DNA of 64,000 nt. Origin: Symsagittifera roscoffensis (taxonomy: Eukaryota > Xenacoelomorpha > Acoela > Convolutidae). The DNA is taken from the NCBI RefSeq assembly GCF_963678635.1, contig NW_026970749.1, forward strand, positions 1 through 64,000, read 5' to 3'. Within the stretch, counting starts at the first letter, position 1. Every line of letters begins with the position of its first letter. The notes beneath the pieces are model-generated. The model saw only the letters and a program-made list of their open reading frames with translations. It was not told the origin of the DNA and made no database searches. Below are positions 28,248 through 39,485 of this stretch, in pieces. The translations under genes were made by a program, and so were the position numbers.

Positions 28248-29193
28248 CTTGCTTAATCTAAAGTTCATTGAATCCAATTATGTTTCTGACCCCCAACTGA
28301 GCGCAGTCCGCGATCTCATTTTTTCCCAAGATCCTAATATTCATGAAAAAATCAGTGCAATAAACCGTTATTATTCTCAATTTGTGAACGACTTTTCGGT
28401 GAAGGAGAACGTAGTGTGGATGGATGAAAAACTAGTAATACCCATGAACCTTCAAACTGCAATTAACAATCGAATTCATGCCTACCACCACGGAAAAACG
28501 AATATGTTTGATGCAGCAAAAGACATTTGGTACCCTTATATTTATCGATCAATAGATTCCATGGCCAAAGAGTGCCCCGAATGTACCGCCTCCGGTAAGA
28601 ACTTAAAAACAATTTTAAGAAAAAATCAACTTGGGACTGTACCTGAACCAAAAGAACCAAATGAGTCAGTCCAACTAGATTTTTGGGGTCCCATTAATTA
28701 TTTAAACGAATCCCGGAAATATGTATTAGTGGCGCTCGATCGTTTTTCTCGTTGGCCATCGGCCAAAGTCTGTGGAAATAATCGGTCTGATAAGATACTG
28801 AAGTTTTTAAAAAGTTATTTAACAAATCATGAGGTGCCACGGAAAGTTCACGTAGATCAGGGAACGAGTTTTATGTCAAATGACATTAAAGCCTTCTGTA
28901 ATGGGGAGGGCATTGAAATCATAAAGTCGCCAGTCAATGATCATCGGGCATCTGGGTGCGTCGAGCGTACCATTGGCAGTCTTAAAGATTCTAACCTGAC
29001 TTTCGCCCAAGAAAAACATCCCGAACCCTTGGAAAAAATGGTTGAAAGGGCCCTCGGTGCTCTTAGATTTTCAAAGAATGCAACACTAAAAAATTTGCCA
29101 TTCGAGGCGCATCATGGTAGAGAAGCTAACACGGTATTACGGAACCTTACAAAAAACCATCTCTTCAAAATCTGGATTGGTCACGGGTTATAA
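28245..29193 (+). CDS. pol: Ty3/gypsy integrase
   Basis: It inserts the cDNA into the genome. The zinc-binding domain has the H-H-C-C pattern (RIHAYHHGKTN, then ECPEC). The catalytic core has LDFWGPI (first Asp), VHVDQGTSF (second Asp) and GCVERTIGSLK (Glu); 35 residues separate the second Asp from Glu, a canonical DD35E triad. The open frame formally begins at 28054, but integrase-type sequence starts around 28245. It ends after KIWIGHGL, with a short gap before the basic tail ORF. Confidence 0.88.
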
Positions 29194-29240
29194 AAACGAA
29201 AAATGCTTGTTTAGATGCCGCCAATCCTATTGCGCAGAAT

Positions 29241-29699
29241 ATGCCCCATCCAGCTGATACAAACTGGAGTGTACAATCGGACTTAGCATATGACATCAAC
29301 CATAGGAGCCACGCTCGCCGGTTAACCAATGACCAATCCGCCAACCAACACGACCAACCGTCGATTCTCAAACCCGCAAGCACCAGAGGACAACCAGGAC
29401 CATCTGGATTGTTGTTCCAGCGAACTGGAAACAGGAACCTAAAAAGGTATAAACAACTTCATTTTAAAGTAAAATCCGAAAGTACGCATACAATAACCTT
29501 AAATAATGGGGTTGTGCTTAGAAAATCGGGAGTGGCTACGAAGCCTAAGTCAAAGAAATCAAAAGCGACATCTGTGCGTGAGGTTAAAGAGCGAGCATCT
29601 CATTCAGTATTACCACCGCCAACTCCGCGTGAGGTTAAAGAGCGAGCTACACAACGAACTGTTTCGGACAGACAAAGAAAAAAAACCGGGAAGAAGTGA
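29241..29699 (+). CDS. Basic C-terminal tail of the Ty3/gypsy polyprotein
   Basis: 152 codons, Lys/Arg/Ser/Pro-rich, directly after integrase. It contains two copies of a REVKERA unit (VREVKERASHSV and PREVKERATQRT) and KPKSKKSKA, a nuclear-localisation-like cluster. It could be the chromatin- or DNA-binding tail of integrase, or the place where an env-like ORF would sit, but no signal peptide or membrane helix is visible, so the tail reading is preferred. Confidence 0.55.
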   Translation: MPHPADTNWSVQSDLAYDINHRSHARRLTNDQSANQHDQPSILKPASTRGQPGPSGLLFQRTGNRNLKRYKQLHFKVKSESTHTITLNNGVVLRKSGVATKPKSKKSKATSVREVKERASHSVLPPPTPREVKERATQRTVSDRQRKKTGKK

Positions 29700-29944
29700 C
29701 CTAAAAGAAACTAGTAAAAATTTACCACATCAAAACTTCCTAACCCAGAGAGAGGGTGGGTCATTAGTGACTTAAAACTCAAACGTCATCACTGCTCAGT
29801 GATCCTTTTACTTGTTAAAATTTGTTGTCAAAAAATTCTACATTGTTCTTTCAAACATGCAGTTAGTAATTCCTATCAGTCATTTATAATCAACAGATGC
29901 CGTCATATTTTCAATCAACTAAAGTTTCATTATTGAAGGGGAAG

Positions 29945-30160
29945 TGTTGTATAGTGTTATTTAGTTCACATTGCAAGCTGTCAATCAACTGTTTGCTCAT
30001 GATGCTAAAGTAATCGATTAGCAGGTGTTTGTCCTTGGAACAGTCTGTCACCCTTGGATACTGCTTACAACCACTCTCTATGCTAACTTTATAAGGTTAA
30101 GTTGACTAACTTTGTATTGGAATTTACGATTGAACGACTAACGTTTTCTCATTCTCAACA
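29945..30160 (+). repeat. 3' LTR
   Basis: 216 bp from TGTTGTATAGTG to CTCAACA, preceded by the purine tract GAAGGGGAAG and followed by the ACAG target duplicate. Confidence 0.9.
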
Positions 30161-30164
30161 ACAG

Positions 30165-30760
30165 TCGTCGGGGGTTACAGTTAACCGCTATAACGCCACA
30201 AAGTTTAAAGATGCAGATGGCATACTACCCACTTGTCAAAAGAAAACGCTTCGTCGATGGTACTACAAAGGAATGGGTTCCAGACATTGGTCAGTCCTCG
30301 CAAAGAGCCCTGAGCCAGTTCTACCACCTCGATCAAAAGCTGCCAACAGTCCAGAGGCTCGGAAACAGTCGCTGGACTTCTTCAAACAGATGGAGAAAAA
30401 TTGTCATCAGGCGAAAGAAATATCACATGGTAAGAAAAGATGATGTCACCTGGAAAAAGTACCCGATTAGGACACTTTCCTCCCAGCCGGAGGATACTGC
30501 GTGATGCTCCATTATTCGGCTCGGAAGGACGACACCTCAAGAATGAATTGTCGTGCAGTCTTAAGCGCTTCGTCCCCGACATCTCAGGGACGTGAACTGA
30601 ACGACTGAATCATGACCGGCCCAAGCAACAACCGGAACTTTTCCAGATCTTAACACGATTGCTATTCTTCCGGATTGCCTTGACTGGAGAATCACGAAGA
30701 TGTATCGGCAACTCACCTTGGATCCAAGGATAGCACCCTTCGTGATCCCTTCTACACTAG
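30165..30760 (+). pseudogene. pol: BEL/Pao pol remnant: pre-RT segment and RT start
   Basis: Successive frames give BEL/Pao landmarks in the right order: RALSQFYHLDQKL (30297-), FFKQMEKNCHQAKEI, then AVLSASSPTSQGRELND, a TGA, IMTGPS, LFQILTRLLFFRIALTG and TKMYRQLTLDP (to about 30710). These correspond to the conserved BEL/Pao RT entry (DASSPTS-G-SLND-MTGP and ALTADI-KMYRQ). At least two frameshifts and one stop break it. The frame ending at 30504 joins the half left of the Ty3/gypsy element. Confidence 0.75.
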
Positions 30761-31004
30761 CGAGACACTGCTGATGTTGCACAATTCGAGTTCACGTAGG
30801 CATCCCTTCGGGAGTCCGGTCATTCAGTGAAACTTGAAACAAGGTCTAGCTGGGAGATTTGAAACAAATATCCGATGAGTGATTCTAATTTCAATGTTAC
30901 ACAAATCGTCAACAAGGAGCATCCAGTACAAACCGAGGATATCAATCCAGATCCTCCCAAGGAATCCAGGAGCTGCACTTGGGATCCCTCGAAAAAACTC
31001 CAAC

Positions 31005-32960
31005 TTTCGAATTTCTTAAATCGACAATTGAACATTCTTTCTAAATTTTGCAGGACTCAGGTGATGCTGAACGCAGTACGGCTTTTTCGTCATGTCATCT
31101 TCACTAGCATAGGCAAGGTCTTCGATACTTTCGGACTCAATTGATTTGATGTGGGAAAATATTTTGGTTGAATGACCTCCATGTGCCGGAGGTCGAGAAA
31201 TCAAACTCTAAATCTCTTCCCGAGTCGAGATTTTCACCTAAATTGAAGCATGATTTGAGCAATTTGAGCGGCTTTTTTAGACGATTGCGCTAATGATCTT
31301 GCTTCAAAATGAGCGGTTTGAGCGGTTTTTGAACGGTTTATCTAAAAAACACGCTCAAAAACCGCGCAAGATTTGAACGGTTTCAAGCGGTTTATATAGA
31401 AAAACCGCTCAAAACTTGCGCGGTTTATGAGCGTTTTCTTAGGACAATTCGGACAATTGGGACAATTAACGCGCGATACATTTCGCCTTGTTAACAAGTA
31501 AGCGGAGACTTAATCCGTCTTAGAAACCTTTCCACATTTGTTGAATCAAGCTTATTTGCCAAAGTTGACTTGTTACTAGGAGCGAAATTTATCAGCTTGT
31601 ACTTTTTAAGGCGTCTGCATTGATGTTTTTCAAAATATCTCCATTTTTTTGAAATTGTCCTTCTTTTTTTGAAAACTTCGTCGATTTTAATAAAAGGAAC
31701 TCCGCTCCATTTTCTTTCGTATTTCGAATTTCTTTCGAATTTCTTAAATTGGCAATTGAATATTCCTTCTAAAATTTGCAGGACTCAGGTGATGTTGAAC
31801 GCAGTACTGCTTTTTCGTCATGTCATCTCCACTAGCATAGGCAAGGTCTTCGATCCTTTCGGACTCCATTGGTTTGATGTGGGAAAATATTTTTGATTGA
31901 AGGACCTCCATGTGCCGGAAGTCAAGAAATGCAACTCTAAATCTCTTCCCGAGTCGAGATTTTCACCTAAATTGAAGCAAGATTTGAGCAGTTTGAGCGG
32001 TTTTTTGTAGACAATTGCGCTAATGATCTTGCTTCAAAATGAGCGGTTTGAGTGGTTTTTGAACAGTTTATCTAAAAAATTCGCTCAAAAACCGCGCAAG
32101 ATTCGTACGGTTTTGAGCGGTTTATCTAAAAAACCGCTCCAAAATCGTGCAGGATTTGACCGGTTTTGAGCCGTTTAACCTAGAAAAACCGCTCTGAAAC
32201 CGCTCAAATCTTGCGCGGTTTTTGAGTGGTTTTTTTAGGACAATTAGTACAATTGGGACTTTTGGCGCGCGATAAATTTCGCCTTTTTAACGTGTAAACG
32301 GAGACTTAATCCGTCTTAGAAATCATTCCAAGTTTGTTGAATCAAGTTTATTTGCCAAAATTGACTTGTTACTAGAAGCGAAATTTATCAGTTTGTACTT
32401 TTTAAGGCGTCTGCATTGATGTTTTTCAAAATATGCCCAATTTTTTCAAACTTTCCTTCTTTTTTTGAAATTTTCGTCGATTATTTAAAAAAAAACGCCG
32501 CTCCATTTTTTCTCGAATTTCGAATTTTTTTCGAATTTCTTAAATCGACAATTGAACATTCGTTCTAAACTTTGTAGTACAGCTTTTTCGTCATGTCATC
32601 TCCACTAGCACAGGCATTGGTTTGATGTGGGAAAATAATTTTGGTTGAAGGACCTCCATGTGTCGGAAGTTGAGAAATGCAACTCTGAATCTCTACCCAA
32701 ATCGAGATTTTTCACCTAAATTCATGCAAATTTTGAGCGGTTTGAGCGGTTTTTTAGACGATTGCGCTCAAAATCTTGTTTCAAAATGAGCGGTTTGAGC
32801 GGTTTTTGAACGGTTTATCTGAAAAGTCCGCTCAAAAAATAAGCAAGATTTGAACTGTTTTGAGCGGTTTATATAAAAAAACGCTCAAAAGACACTCAAA
32901 TCTTGCCCTGTTTTTGAGCCTTTTTTATAGGACAAATAAGACAATTGGGACATTTGGCGC
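31005..32960 (+). repeat. Three tandem ~0.73-0.79 kb units with GAGCGGTTT motifs
   Basis: Units start near 31010, 31741 and 32533 (AATTTCTTAAATCGACAATTG). Each has a GTCATGTCATCTYCACTAGCA segment (AGGCAAGGTCTTCGAT follows in the first two), then a block of TTTGAGCGGTTT and its inverse AAACCGCTCAAA. In the first two this is followed by a piece resembling the R1 repeat (TAATCCGTCTTAGAAA). No coding content; ORF 30875-31144 and its relative 31669-31896 are repeat translations. Confidence 0.8.
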
Positions 32961-33099
32961 TTGAGATCTATAGGTAACTTTTAAAAATTTTTCATAACTC
33001 GATTGAAAAAAGGAAAAAATGAAACTAAGTCGGAGAACAAAATAACTAACTTTAGTTTAATAAAATTATGAAAAAATTAAAACAACACACAAAAAGATT

Positions 33100-34219
33100 T
33101 GAATAAATAGATTATAATCCATTATTCTCGATTGTATAGGGATTTTGTTGCTAAAAATATTATCATTAAAATCCATTTTCAATCGTTTATAATAAATTAT
33201 TTTTGTTATTTTTGAGACTGAGAATGAATAACCAAATAATCGATTATCATTCATCCCGCATCCAGTTTCAAGCGTTAAAAATCAATTTTATTACAATTTT
33301 AGTACCAGTCATACTCTGGTCGATTATAAATAATCGATTATAATCTCTCTTTTTAAAATCAAATTATAATTAATTATAACTCATTAAAAATCGATCATAA
33401 TCGATTATTTATTCGTTTATTTTTCGATACAATTATTATCGATTATAATTGATTATAATCCATCATTTTTATTCAAATTTCTGTTTCATTAATTTTGCAC
33501 AAAAATCCATTATATTAGATTTTAAATGATTATAATCCCTTTTGTTTGTCCATTTTTGTCTTCGAAGTTGAATCTAAATTGCCTATATTTTATGCTTTTT
33601 GTGGACATTGGTTCCCATAAAAAATAAGAAAAATATTTTTAAAGTTTTTCAATTAATTCGAATTTATAAGTTTTTTTTCTTTTCTTCCTCTTTAGAGTTG
33701 TTTTGTGATGCATATTTAAAGGTTTTTTAAACACCAAAACATCAGCAAATTGATTTAATTTCATGAGGGATTCGGAAAATTTATTTTTCATCTATCGCGG
33801 GAACCTTTCCTCTCATATGAAAGGATCTCTATGAAACTTTTTTCGTGGTAAAACTTTGTGTTCAGATGAACCAAAGCGTTCAAGAGATCTCTCTTTTCGA
33901 AATTTTTTATGGGCACAAAAATAATAACCCATAAGATATAATTCGAGTATTGGAAAATTTCGGCAATCTAAGAAACTATAATCGATTGAAATCAATTATA
34001 ATCGATTATAATTGATTTTAAGGGTTTTTAGTAAGAACTAAAATTAAATATATTCGATTATAAGAGATTATTATCTCTTGGAAAATATCACGATTAGAAT
34101 CAATTATAAATCCCTTAAAGATCTAGTTTTGGTAATTATAATCAATTATAATTGTGAAAAAATCATCATAATAATCCGTTATAATCGATTACTTACGCCT
34201 AAACTTGGATGCGGGATGA
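33100..34219. repeat. AT-rich palindrome cluster (ATAATCGATTAT) with inverted flanks
   Basis: Dozens of ATAATCGATTAT-like palindromes and half-palindromes (TAATTATAATCGATTATAAT type) occur. TCATCCCGCATCCA at 33251-33264 is matched by its exact reverse complement at 34206-34219, bracketing most of the cluster. It may be a non-autonomous DNA transposon about 970 bp long, though similar motifs extend left of the bracket. No gene. Confidence 0.55.
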
Positions 34220-35227
34220 AACTTCAGTGCTGGAACAGGGCGACTCCCGTTACAGCGTTAATTTAACTAGATGTATCGTATAGCAAAAAGGTGATTCTAC
34301 TCTCATAAAATAATTCTGGCACGAAAGCCGAGTTTATTATTCTACTGGAGCAACCGAATTCTCTTAAAGAACGTATGCGTGAACCACGCAATTGCATGTA
34401 CATTGACTTTAGTGCTTTGTCGCTTAATTCATTTTGGCCTGGAACTACATACATCCTTACGGTAATTAGCACTGATTACCTTCCAAGCAACTTCAATGAA
34501 CTCTATTTTTTTATTGGCGTTTGAACAAATCAAAATAGGATCTAGATGTGAAGATATTGGTGATTAGCTTGCCTATGAGGCGCCAAATTGTGTGTTCGAC
34601 CGTTAAACTGTTAGTTTAGGTTTCAAAGCTTCCGTTTTGAAGCTGATTTGTGGCGCAGTTTGTATTTTAATCCTTTGCCTCATAGATAAATTATCGTAAT
34701 CTAACATTATTTGGTTGCATTTTCAAAGCTCTTTCTTTGCTTTTCATCTTTTCATTTGGGTTAAGCGCAGGGCTAAGCGCTTTGCCGCAATGTTTTCTCA
34801 AAACAAAAAAAAATAACCAAAAAATTAAAAAATAAACTGACATTTTTTTGTCTCTTTCAGCTCATAAGTAAACACACTCAATGTTCGAATGACTTTATTT
34901 TGATTGATTTCATTTCAGTTTGAAAAACTTTTGAACGTTTTTTACTTTAAAAGTTTTATAAATACAAATCAGGCTTTTTCAACTTCCTCTACATCATGTT
35001 GGACTACATTTATCTAAATTTAATTTAACCTTGCCATAGTTAAAATAACCATGACGAACAATTCAATATATACTAAACAAATTAATTTTTCGTGCTCTAC
35101 AGCCTGTCATACTTTACAACGATATATCTCGCATTTGGCCATAACAGCCTGCTAAATTATACTGGGTGACAATGAAAATTCGGTTTTTACGCTTCCTATT
35201 AGCCAGCGTTATCAAGTCGGAATCTAG
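34220..35227. other. Non-coding region, partly repeated elsewhere
   Basis: No gene recognised. From about 35000 the sequence matches the DNA right of the Polinton-like terminus at 49176 and 52475 (ACCATGACGAANAATNNAAC, CAGCCTGCTAAATTATACTG). It is therefore a paralogous locus without that element. Confidence 0.4.
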
Positions 35228-35711
35228 ACTTTCGAAGAAAAAAGAATATGTATGCTCGGTGTGGTTTTTTATTCAGTCAATTTTCACCGGTCGAAATAAT
35301 TATTTCAACAAAAAATTTTTATACCCCATTGAAGATATCGAGTTCAAATGTAAAGAGATATTTCACCTCCGATGATTTTTGTATAATTCTGGAGGTTTGA
35401 AAATAGCCAAATCTGCCATGTTCTTGACTAAATTATGCGCGCTTTGAAGAGCTTATTCATAATGCTCAGATCGTAACCCGAATTATTTATGCGTGGCGAA
35501 TTATTTCGCACATCAAAATCGTTCCAAATTTAATTGAGGCTAGCTAATCGGATCGGTTGTACTAATTACGTACGAATCAAAACTTTACTCATTTATTTTG
35601 TCCAAAATGTGTAGGTTTTCAGTATTTTCTTTTCCAAAAAAATATTCGGATATAAATTAAAGGTCAGTCGGAACATTCAGGGCTTTGCCCTGATATACGA
35701 GCAGTCTTGTT
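35228..35711 (+). mobile_element. R1 family member with an identifiable empty site
   Basis: Relative to paralogous DNA at 49380-49400 (CGGAATCTAG then CTAGTTAATCAC), this copy holds an extra ~484 bp. It ends with the perfect hairpin TCAGGGCTTTGCCCTGA (35677-35693) and then GAGCAGTCTTGTT. The same end, in either orientation, occurs near 36969, 45030, 58110, 60330 and 60445. No terminal inverted repeats or ORF. Confidence 0.6.
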
Positions 35712-36967
35712 CCAGTTAATCACCAGCTTAATATAATAAGCTGAATGCCTTGCTACTATGCTGCTGACTAAGTTTATATCCTGTTGACTCGCTCAAATTC
35801 ATGAAAACTCAAATTTAACTACTGGGTTCTAGTTACTACTGGTACGTGCTATATCTAGAATGCAAACCATTGTGTGTATAATTATAAAGTTGCGATATAA
35901 ATTTTCTGTTGATAATTTTTCGTGTTCATGATTTTCGTCTTAAGCTCTGTCGGTATAGTTTCCAAATTCTGTAGTCCACTTTGTATGCACTCTTTATATA
36001 GCTATCGCAGTGTTTCAGATTATTGATTGTCGGCTTTAATTTTGTCGGACTTTTTGCCGATTTTTGTTCCAAAAAAGGTCGGTAATATTTTTGAGATCGA
36101 TAACACTTTTTTTGAGATCGATATTTGATTGCCCAAAACCAACCGCACTAGGACCTTTTTTGAAAAATTTTAGTTAATTTAAACATGAAGAGTTTTTTAC
36201 AAAAGTATTTTTTCAACTTTCCTCTTTAATTGTAATATCGCTGGAAGTTCTGTTTGCTATTTAGTGAAAGTCATGGTGCTTTAACCCTACAGTTGTGGCA
36301 TCGAAAATGGTGCCAAGCTCAGCTTCGTCTCTGTGTAGAGTTTTGGCTTTCTTGTTATAGATAGGCAACTGCCCCTCCCCCTTGGGCCATGATTTGTTTT
36401 TAAACTTGCGCAATGTCTAAGACACTCATTTAAGAACCCCCTCCCCGGCTTGCAGCCTAATGAATATCTGTTTTCTGCATACGTTTTTATATGGTTTTAG
36501 TGATATCAAAATCATGTTTTGTGTGTTCAAATATAACTTCAAGCTATCGTTCAGCATGACCATTTTCAGCAAACACGCCTGCCTTCAACAGTTTTCATGA
36601 CGCAGGCAATTTTAATGGTTCATGTTTTGTTGATTCTATTGCCACAGTGTTATGTTATATTTTTGGATCTGGTAAATTTTGTTTTGGTGTTTTGGTATAA
36701 AATATTCAAAACACGGCATTTTGCTCTGACGAACGATTTAGTATCATGTAAAACCTAGAAATTTTTCTGTCCCGTGAGTCTTACGTGTATTTACAATTAG
36801 TGGCACATTTGAACAGGTGTATAAAAAGTATAAAAAATTACCGAATGCCAAAAATTCGCTAGTTGAATGAATTAGACCCGCATACCAAACCAACAACCAT
36901 GTGATTTTAAGATGTGTGAAGTGATAATGTAGCACATATTTGGCCCGAATATTTAACGAATACAAAA
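35712..36967. other. Non-coding, paralogous to 49400-49980
   Basis: From CTGCTGACTAAGTTTATATCC to about 36290 it follows 49440-49970 with indels. 36290-36967 shows nothing recognisable. Confidence 0.4.
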
Positions 36968-37560
36968 TAAGCAAGACTGCTCGTATCAGGACGGAGCCCT
37001 GAATGTTCCGACTGCCTTTTAAGGTCTATGGCGCAAAAGTAACATGAAAATTTAAAGGTAAAAAATAAAATTAAAAAACTTTTTAAAAGAAACTTGAGAA
37101 TTTCTGTAAAAACATCCCCCCACACGTCATAATAAGAACAAAGTGATAATTTTCGCTTCTATTAAGAAATCAATTATGGCATATAGGCTTCCTTGAACCA
37201 ATTTGGAACCGATTTCTAAGACGGATTGAATCTCGCTTACGCGTTATTAGCGCTAAAAATATCGCGCGTTAATTGTCCCAAATTGGCCAAAATAGCAATC
37301 TTTAAACCCCATAACTTTACGAAAAATGATCACAGGTAAAATATCTTTTCATCTTTTCAAATTTAAGCTCAGCACAACAATATTTTTTAACTGATATTGA
37401 AAAAATTCCGTCAAAAATAGCTTGTTAAAAAGTCGAAATTTGTCTGAAGAAAAAAAAACCCACCACGAGCACAAATATTCCGTTACTTTCGAATCGAAAA
37501 TCTGACTAATAAATGAACAATACTGTTCGTATGTCAAAGCAAAGCACTGAATGTTCCGAC
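36968..37560 (-). mobile_element. R1 family member
   Basis: It begins with the inverted R1 end (AAGACTGCTCGTATCAGGAC and on to CCCTGAATGTTCCGAC) and continues through TCTAAGACGGATTGAATCTCG, ACGCGTTATTAGCGC, GTTAATTGTCCCAAATTGG, GATCACAGGTAAAATATC and ATATTCCGTTACTTTCG. This series recurs, often inverted, at 38310-38610, 44540-45075, 56770-57240, 59840-60372 and 60640-60985. Confidence 0.65.
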
Positions 37561-39255
37561 AGCACTTAAAGCTACTTTAAAAGTTTTTGATGGAAAAATG
37601 ACGTAATAATCGAAACAAAAAAAAAACCTTTTTGTTTGAGTTTTTTCTTCAATTTATACCCTACACACGAAATCAAAATACCAAGGAATGTATTATAATG
37701 TCTTGTATCCTAATAATACGACCAAATGACTTGCAACAATTCAATTTGGAACGCAATAAAACGCCGCTTAAGCGTGTTATAAGAACGCAACATATCGCGC
37801 TTTAATTATTCCAAATTGGCCAAATTAACTTCAAACCCCCATAACTTTACAAAAAAAGTCAAAAGTGAAACATCATTTTGAAATTGAGATCAAACCAACA
37901 CAACATCTTTCAAGTGTTTTTAAAAATTTTTGTCAAAATAATTGGTTGATTAAATATAAATCATCCCAAGCATGGGCGGATTTGGAGGAAGGGGGTGGAC
38001 GTCCTCCTCCTCAGAGATTTGACCCCCTGCCGACCCAAAGGGTCCCCCTTTATACTATTTTGAAATATATCCATTTCTTATTTCTCGGCGACGGACCCCA
38101 AAAATTTTCTAAAGGCGCCAATTTATACTAGTTTTGACGGGGGAGCAAAAGTAACATGAAAATTTAAAGGTAAAAAATAAAATTAAAAAACTTTTTAAAA
38201 GAAACCTGAGAATTTCTGTAAAAACATCCCCCCACACGTCATAATAAGAACAAAGTGATAATTTTCGCTTCTATTAACAAATCAATTATGGCATATAAGC
38301 TTCCTTGAACCAATTTGGAACCGATTTCTAAGACGGATTGAATCTCGCTTACGCGTTATTAGCGCTAAAAATATCGCGCGTTAATTGTCCCAAATTGGCC
38401 AAAATAGCAATCTTTAAACCCCATAACTTTACGAAAAATGATCACAGGTAAAATATCTTTTCATCTTTTCAAATTTAAGCTCAGGACAACAATATTTTTT
38501 AACTGAAATAGAAAAAATTCCGTCAAAAATAGCTTGTTAAAAAGTCGAAATTTGTCTGAAGAAAAAAAAACCCACCACGAGCACAAATATTCCGTTACTT
38601 TCGAATCGAAAGTCTGAACAATAAATGAACAATACTGTTCGTATGTCAAAGCAAAGCACTGAATGTTCCGACAGCACTTAAAGCTACTTTGAAAGTTTTT
38701 GATGGAAAAATGACGTAATAATCGAAACAAAAAAAACCTTTTTGTTTGAGTTTTTTCTTCAATTTATACCCTACACACGAAATCAAAATACCAAGGAATG
38801 TATTATAATGTCTTGTATCCTAATAATACGACCAAATGATTTGCAACAATTCAATTTGGAACGCATTAAAACGCCGCTTAAGCGTGTTATAAGAACGCAA
38901 CATATCGCGCTTTAATTATTCCAAATTGGCCAAATTAACTTCAAACCCCCATAACTTTACAAAAAAAGTCAAAAGTGAAACATCATTTTGAAATTGAGAT
39001 CAAACCAACACAACATCTTTCAAGTGTTTTAAAAAATTTTTGTCAAAATAATTGGTTGATTAAATATAAATCATCCCAAGCATGGGCGGATTTGGGGGAA
39101 GGGGGGTGGACGTCCTCCTCCTCAGAGATTTGACCCCCTGCCGACCCAAAGGGTCCCCCTTTATACTATTTTGAAATATATCCATTTCTTATTTCTCGGC
39201 ACGGACCCCAAAAATTTTCTAAAGGCGCCAATTTATACTAGTTTTGACGGGGGAG
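37033..39255 (+). repeat. 1.11-kb direct tandem duplication
   Basis: 37033-38144 and 38145-39255 are almost identical (period 1112 bp), starting GCAAAAGTAACATGAAAATT and ending TTTTGACGGGGGAGC. The unit holds part of an R1 element and the first ~170 bp of a hAT-like MITE. The full MITE is seen only after the second copy, so the breakpoint lies inside it. Confidence 0.9.
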
Positions 39256-39477
39256 CGCGCGCCGAAAAAACGCAATTTTTTTGGTCAAAATTTTCCAACA
39301 AGTGCCTAGAAACGCCTTTTAAGAAAATTTGGCTAAAATAGGGACAAAACAGTCCTTTGGGAGAGCTCGAAAAATCAGTTTGGTCGACCAAAAAAAAAGG
39401 TCGACAAAATTTTAGATTTTTTTTTCGAAAATCCGCCACACCCCCCCCCCCCCGAAAAAATCCTAGACCCGCCCTTG
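39081..39477 (-). mobile_element. hAT-like MITE with near-perfect 8-bp target duplication
   Basis: 397 bp, starting CATGGGCGGATTTGGGGG and ending CCTAGACCCGCCCTTG (imperfect TIRs of about 16 bp). Flanks ATCCCAAG (39073-39080) and ATCCCAAT (39478-39485) match at 7 of 8 bases. Eight-base duplications and CA...TG ends are typical of hAT. No transposase. Confidence 0.7.
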
Positions 39478-39485
39478 ATCCCAAT

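Larger units (their letters stand above)
24440..30160 (+). mobile_element. Ty3/gypsy LTR retrotransposon with target duplication
   Basis: LTRs of 218 bp (24440-24657) and 216 bp (29945-30160) start TGTTGTATAG and end CTCAACA. ACAG flanks both sides (24436-24439 and 30161-30164). A primer-binding-type TGGCGCAGCCAGCAGTC begins at 24658, and a polypurine tract, GAAGGGGAAG, precedes the 3' LTR. The internal order is gag with zinc knuckles, protease, RT, RNase H, integrase, as in Ty3/gypsy. It carries several stops and frameshifts. LTR divergence is modest apart from a different ~40-bp block near the start, so the insertion is not very recent. Confidence 0.92.

Noticed and set aside
28245-29193. 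DD35E integrase as the missing Polinton integrase
   Set aside because: It lies outside the Polinton-like TIRs, between Ty3/gypsy LTRs, directly after gypsy RT and RNase H.
34263-34472. Minus-strand ORF with balanced composition
   Set aside because: No motif, no second copy and no start context; too short to support.
35677-35711. Helitron 3' end
   Set aside because: The hairpin is right in style, but no CTRR terminus or AT target insertion can be shown, and no 5' TC end was found.
37349-38730. Paired minus-strand ORFs (TYEQYCSF, then FNKLFLTEFF) as a duplicated gene
   Set aside because: They are translations of the R1 repeat inside the 1112-bp tandem duplication.
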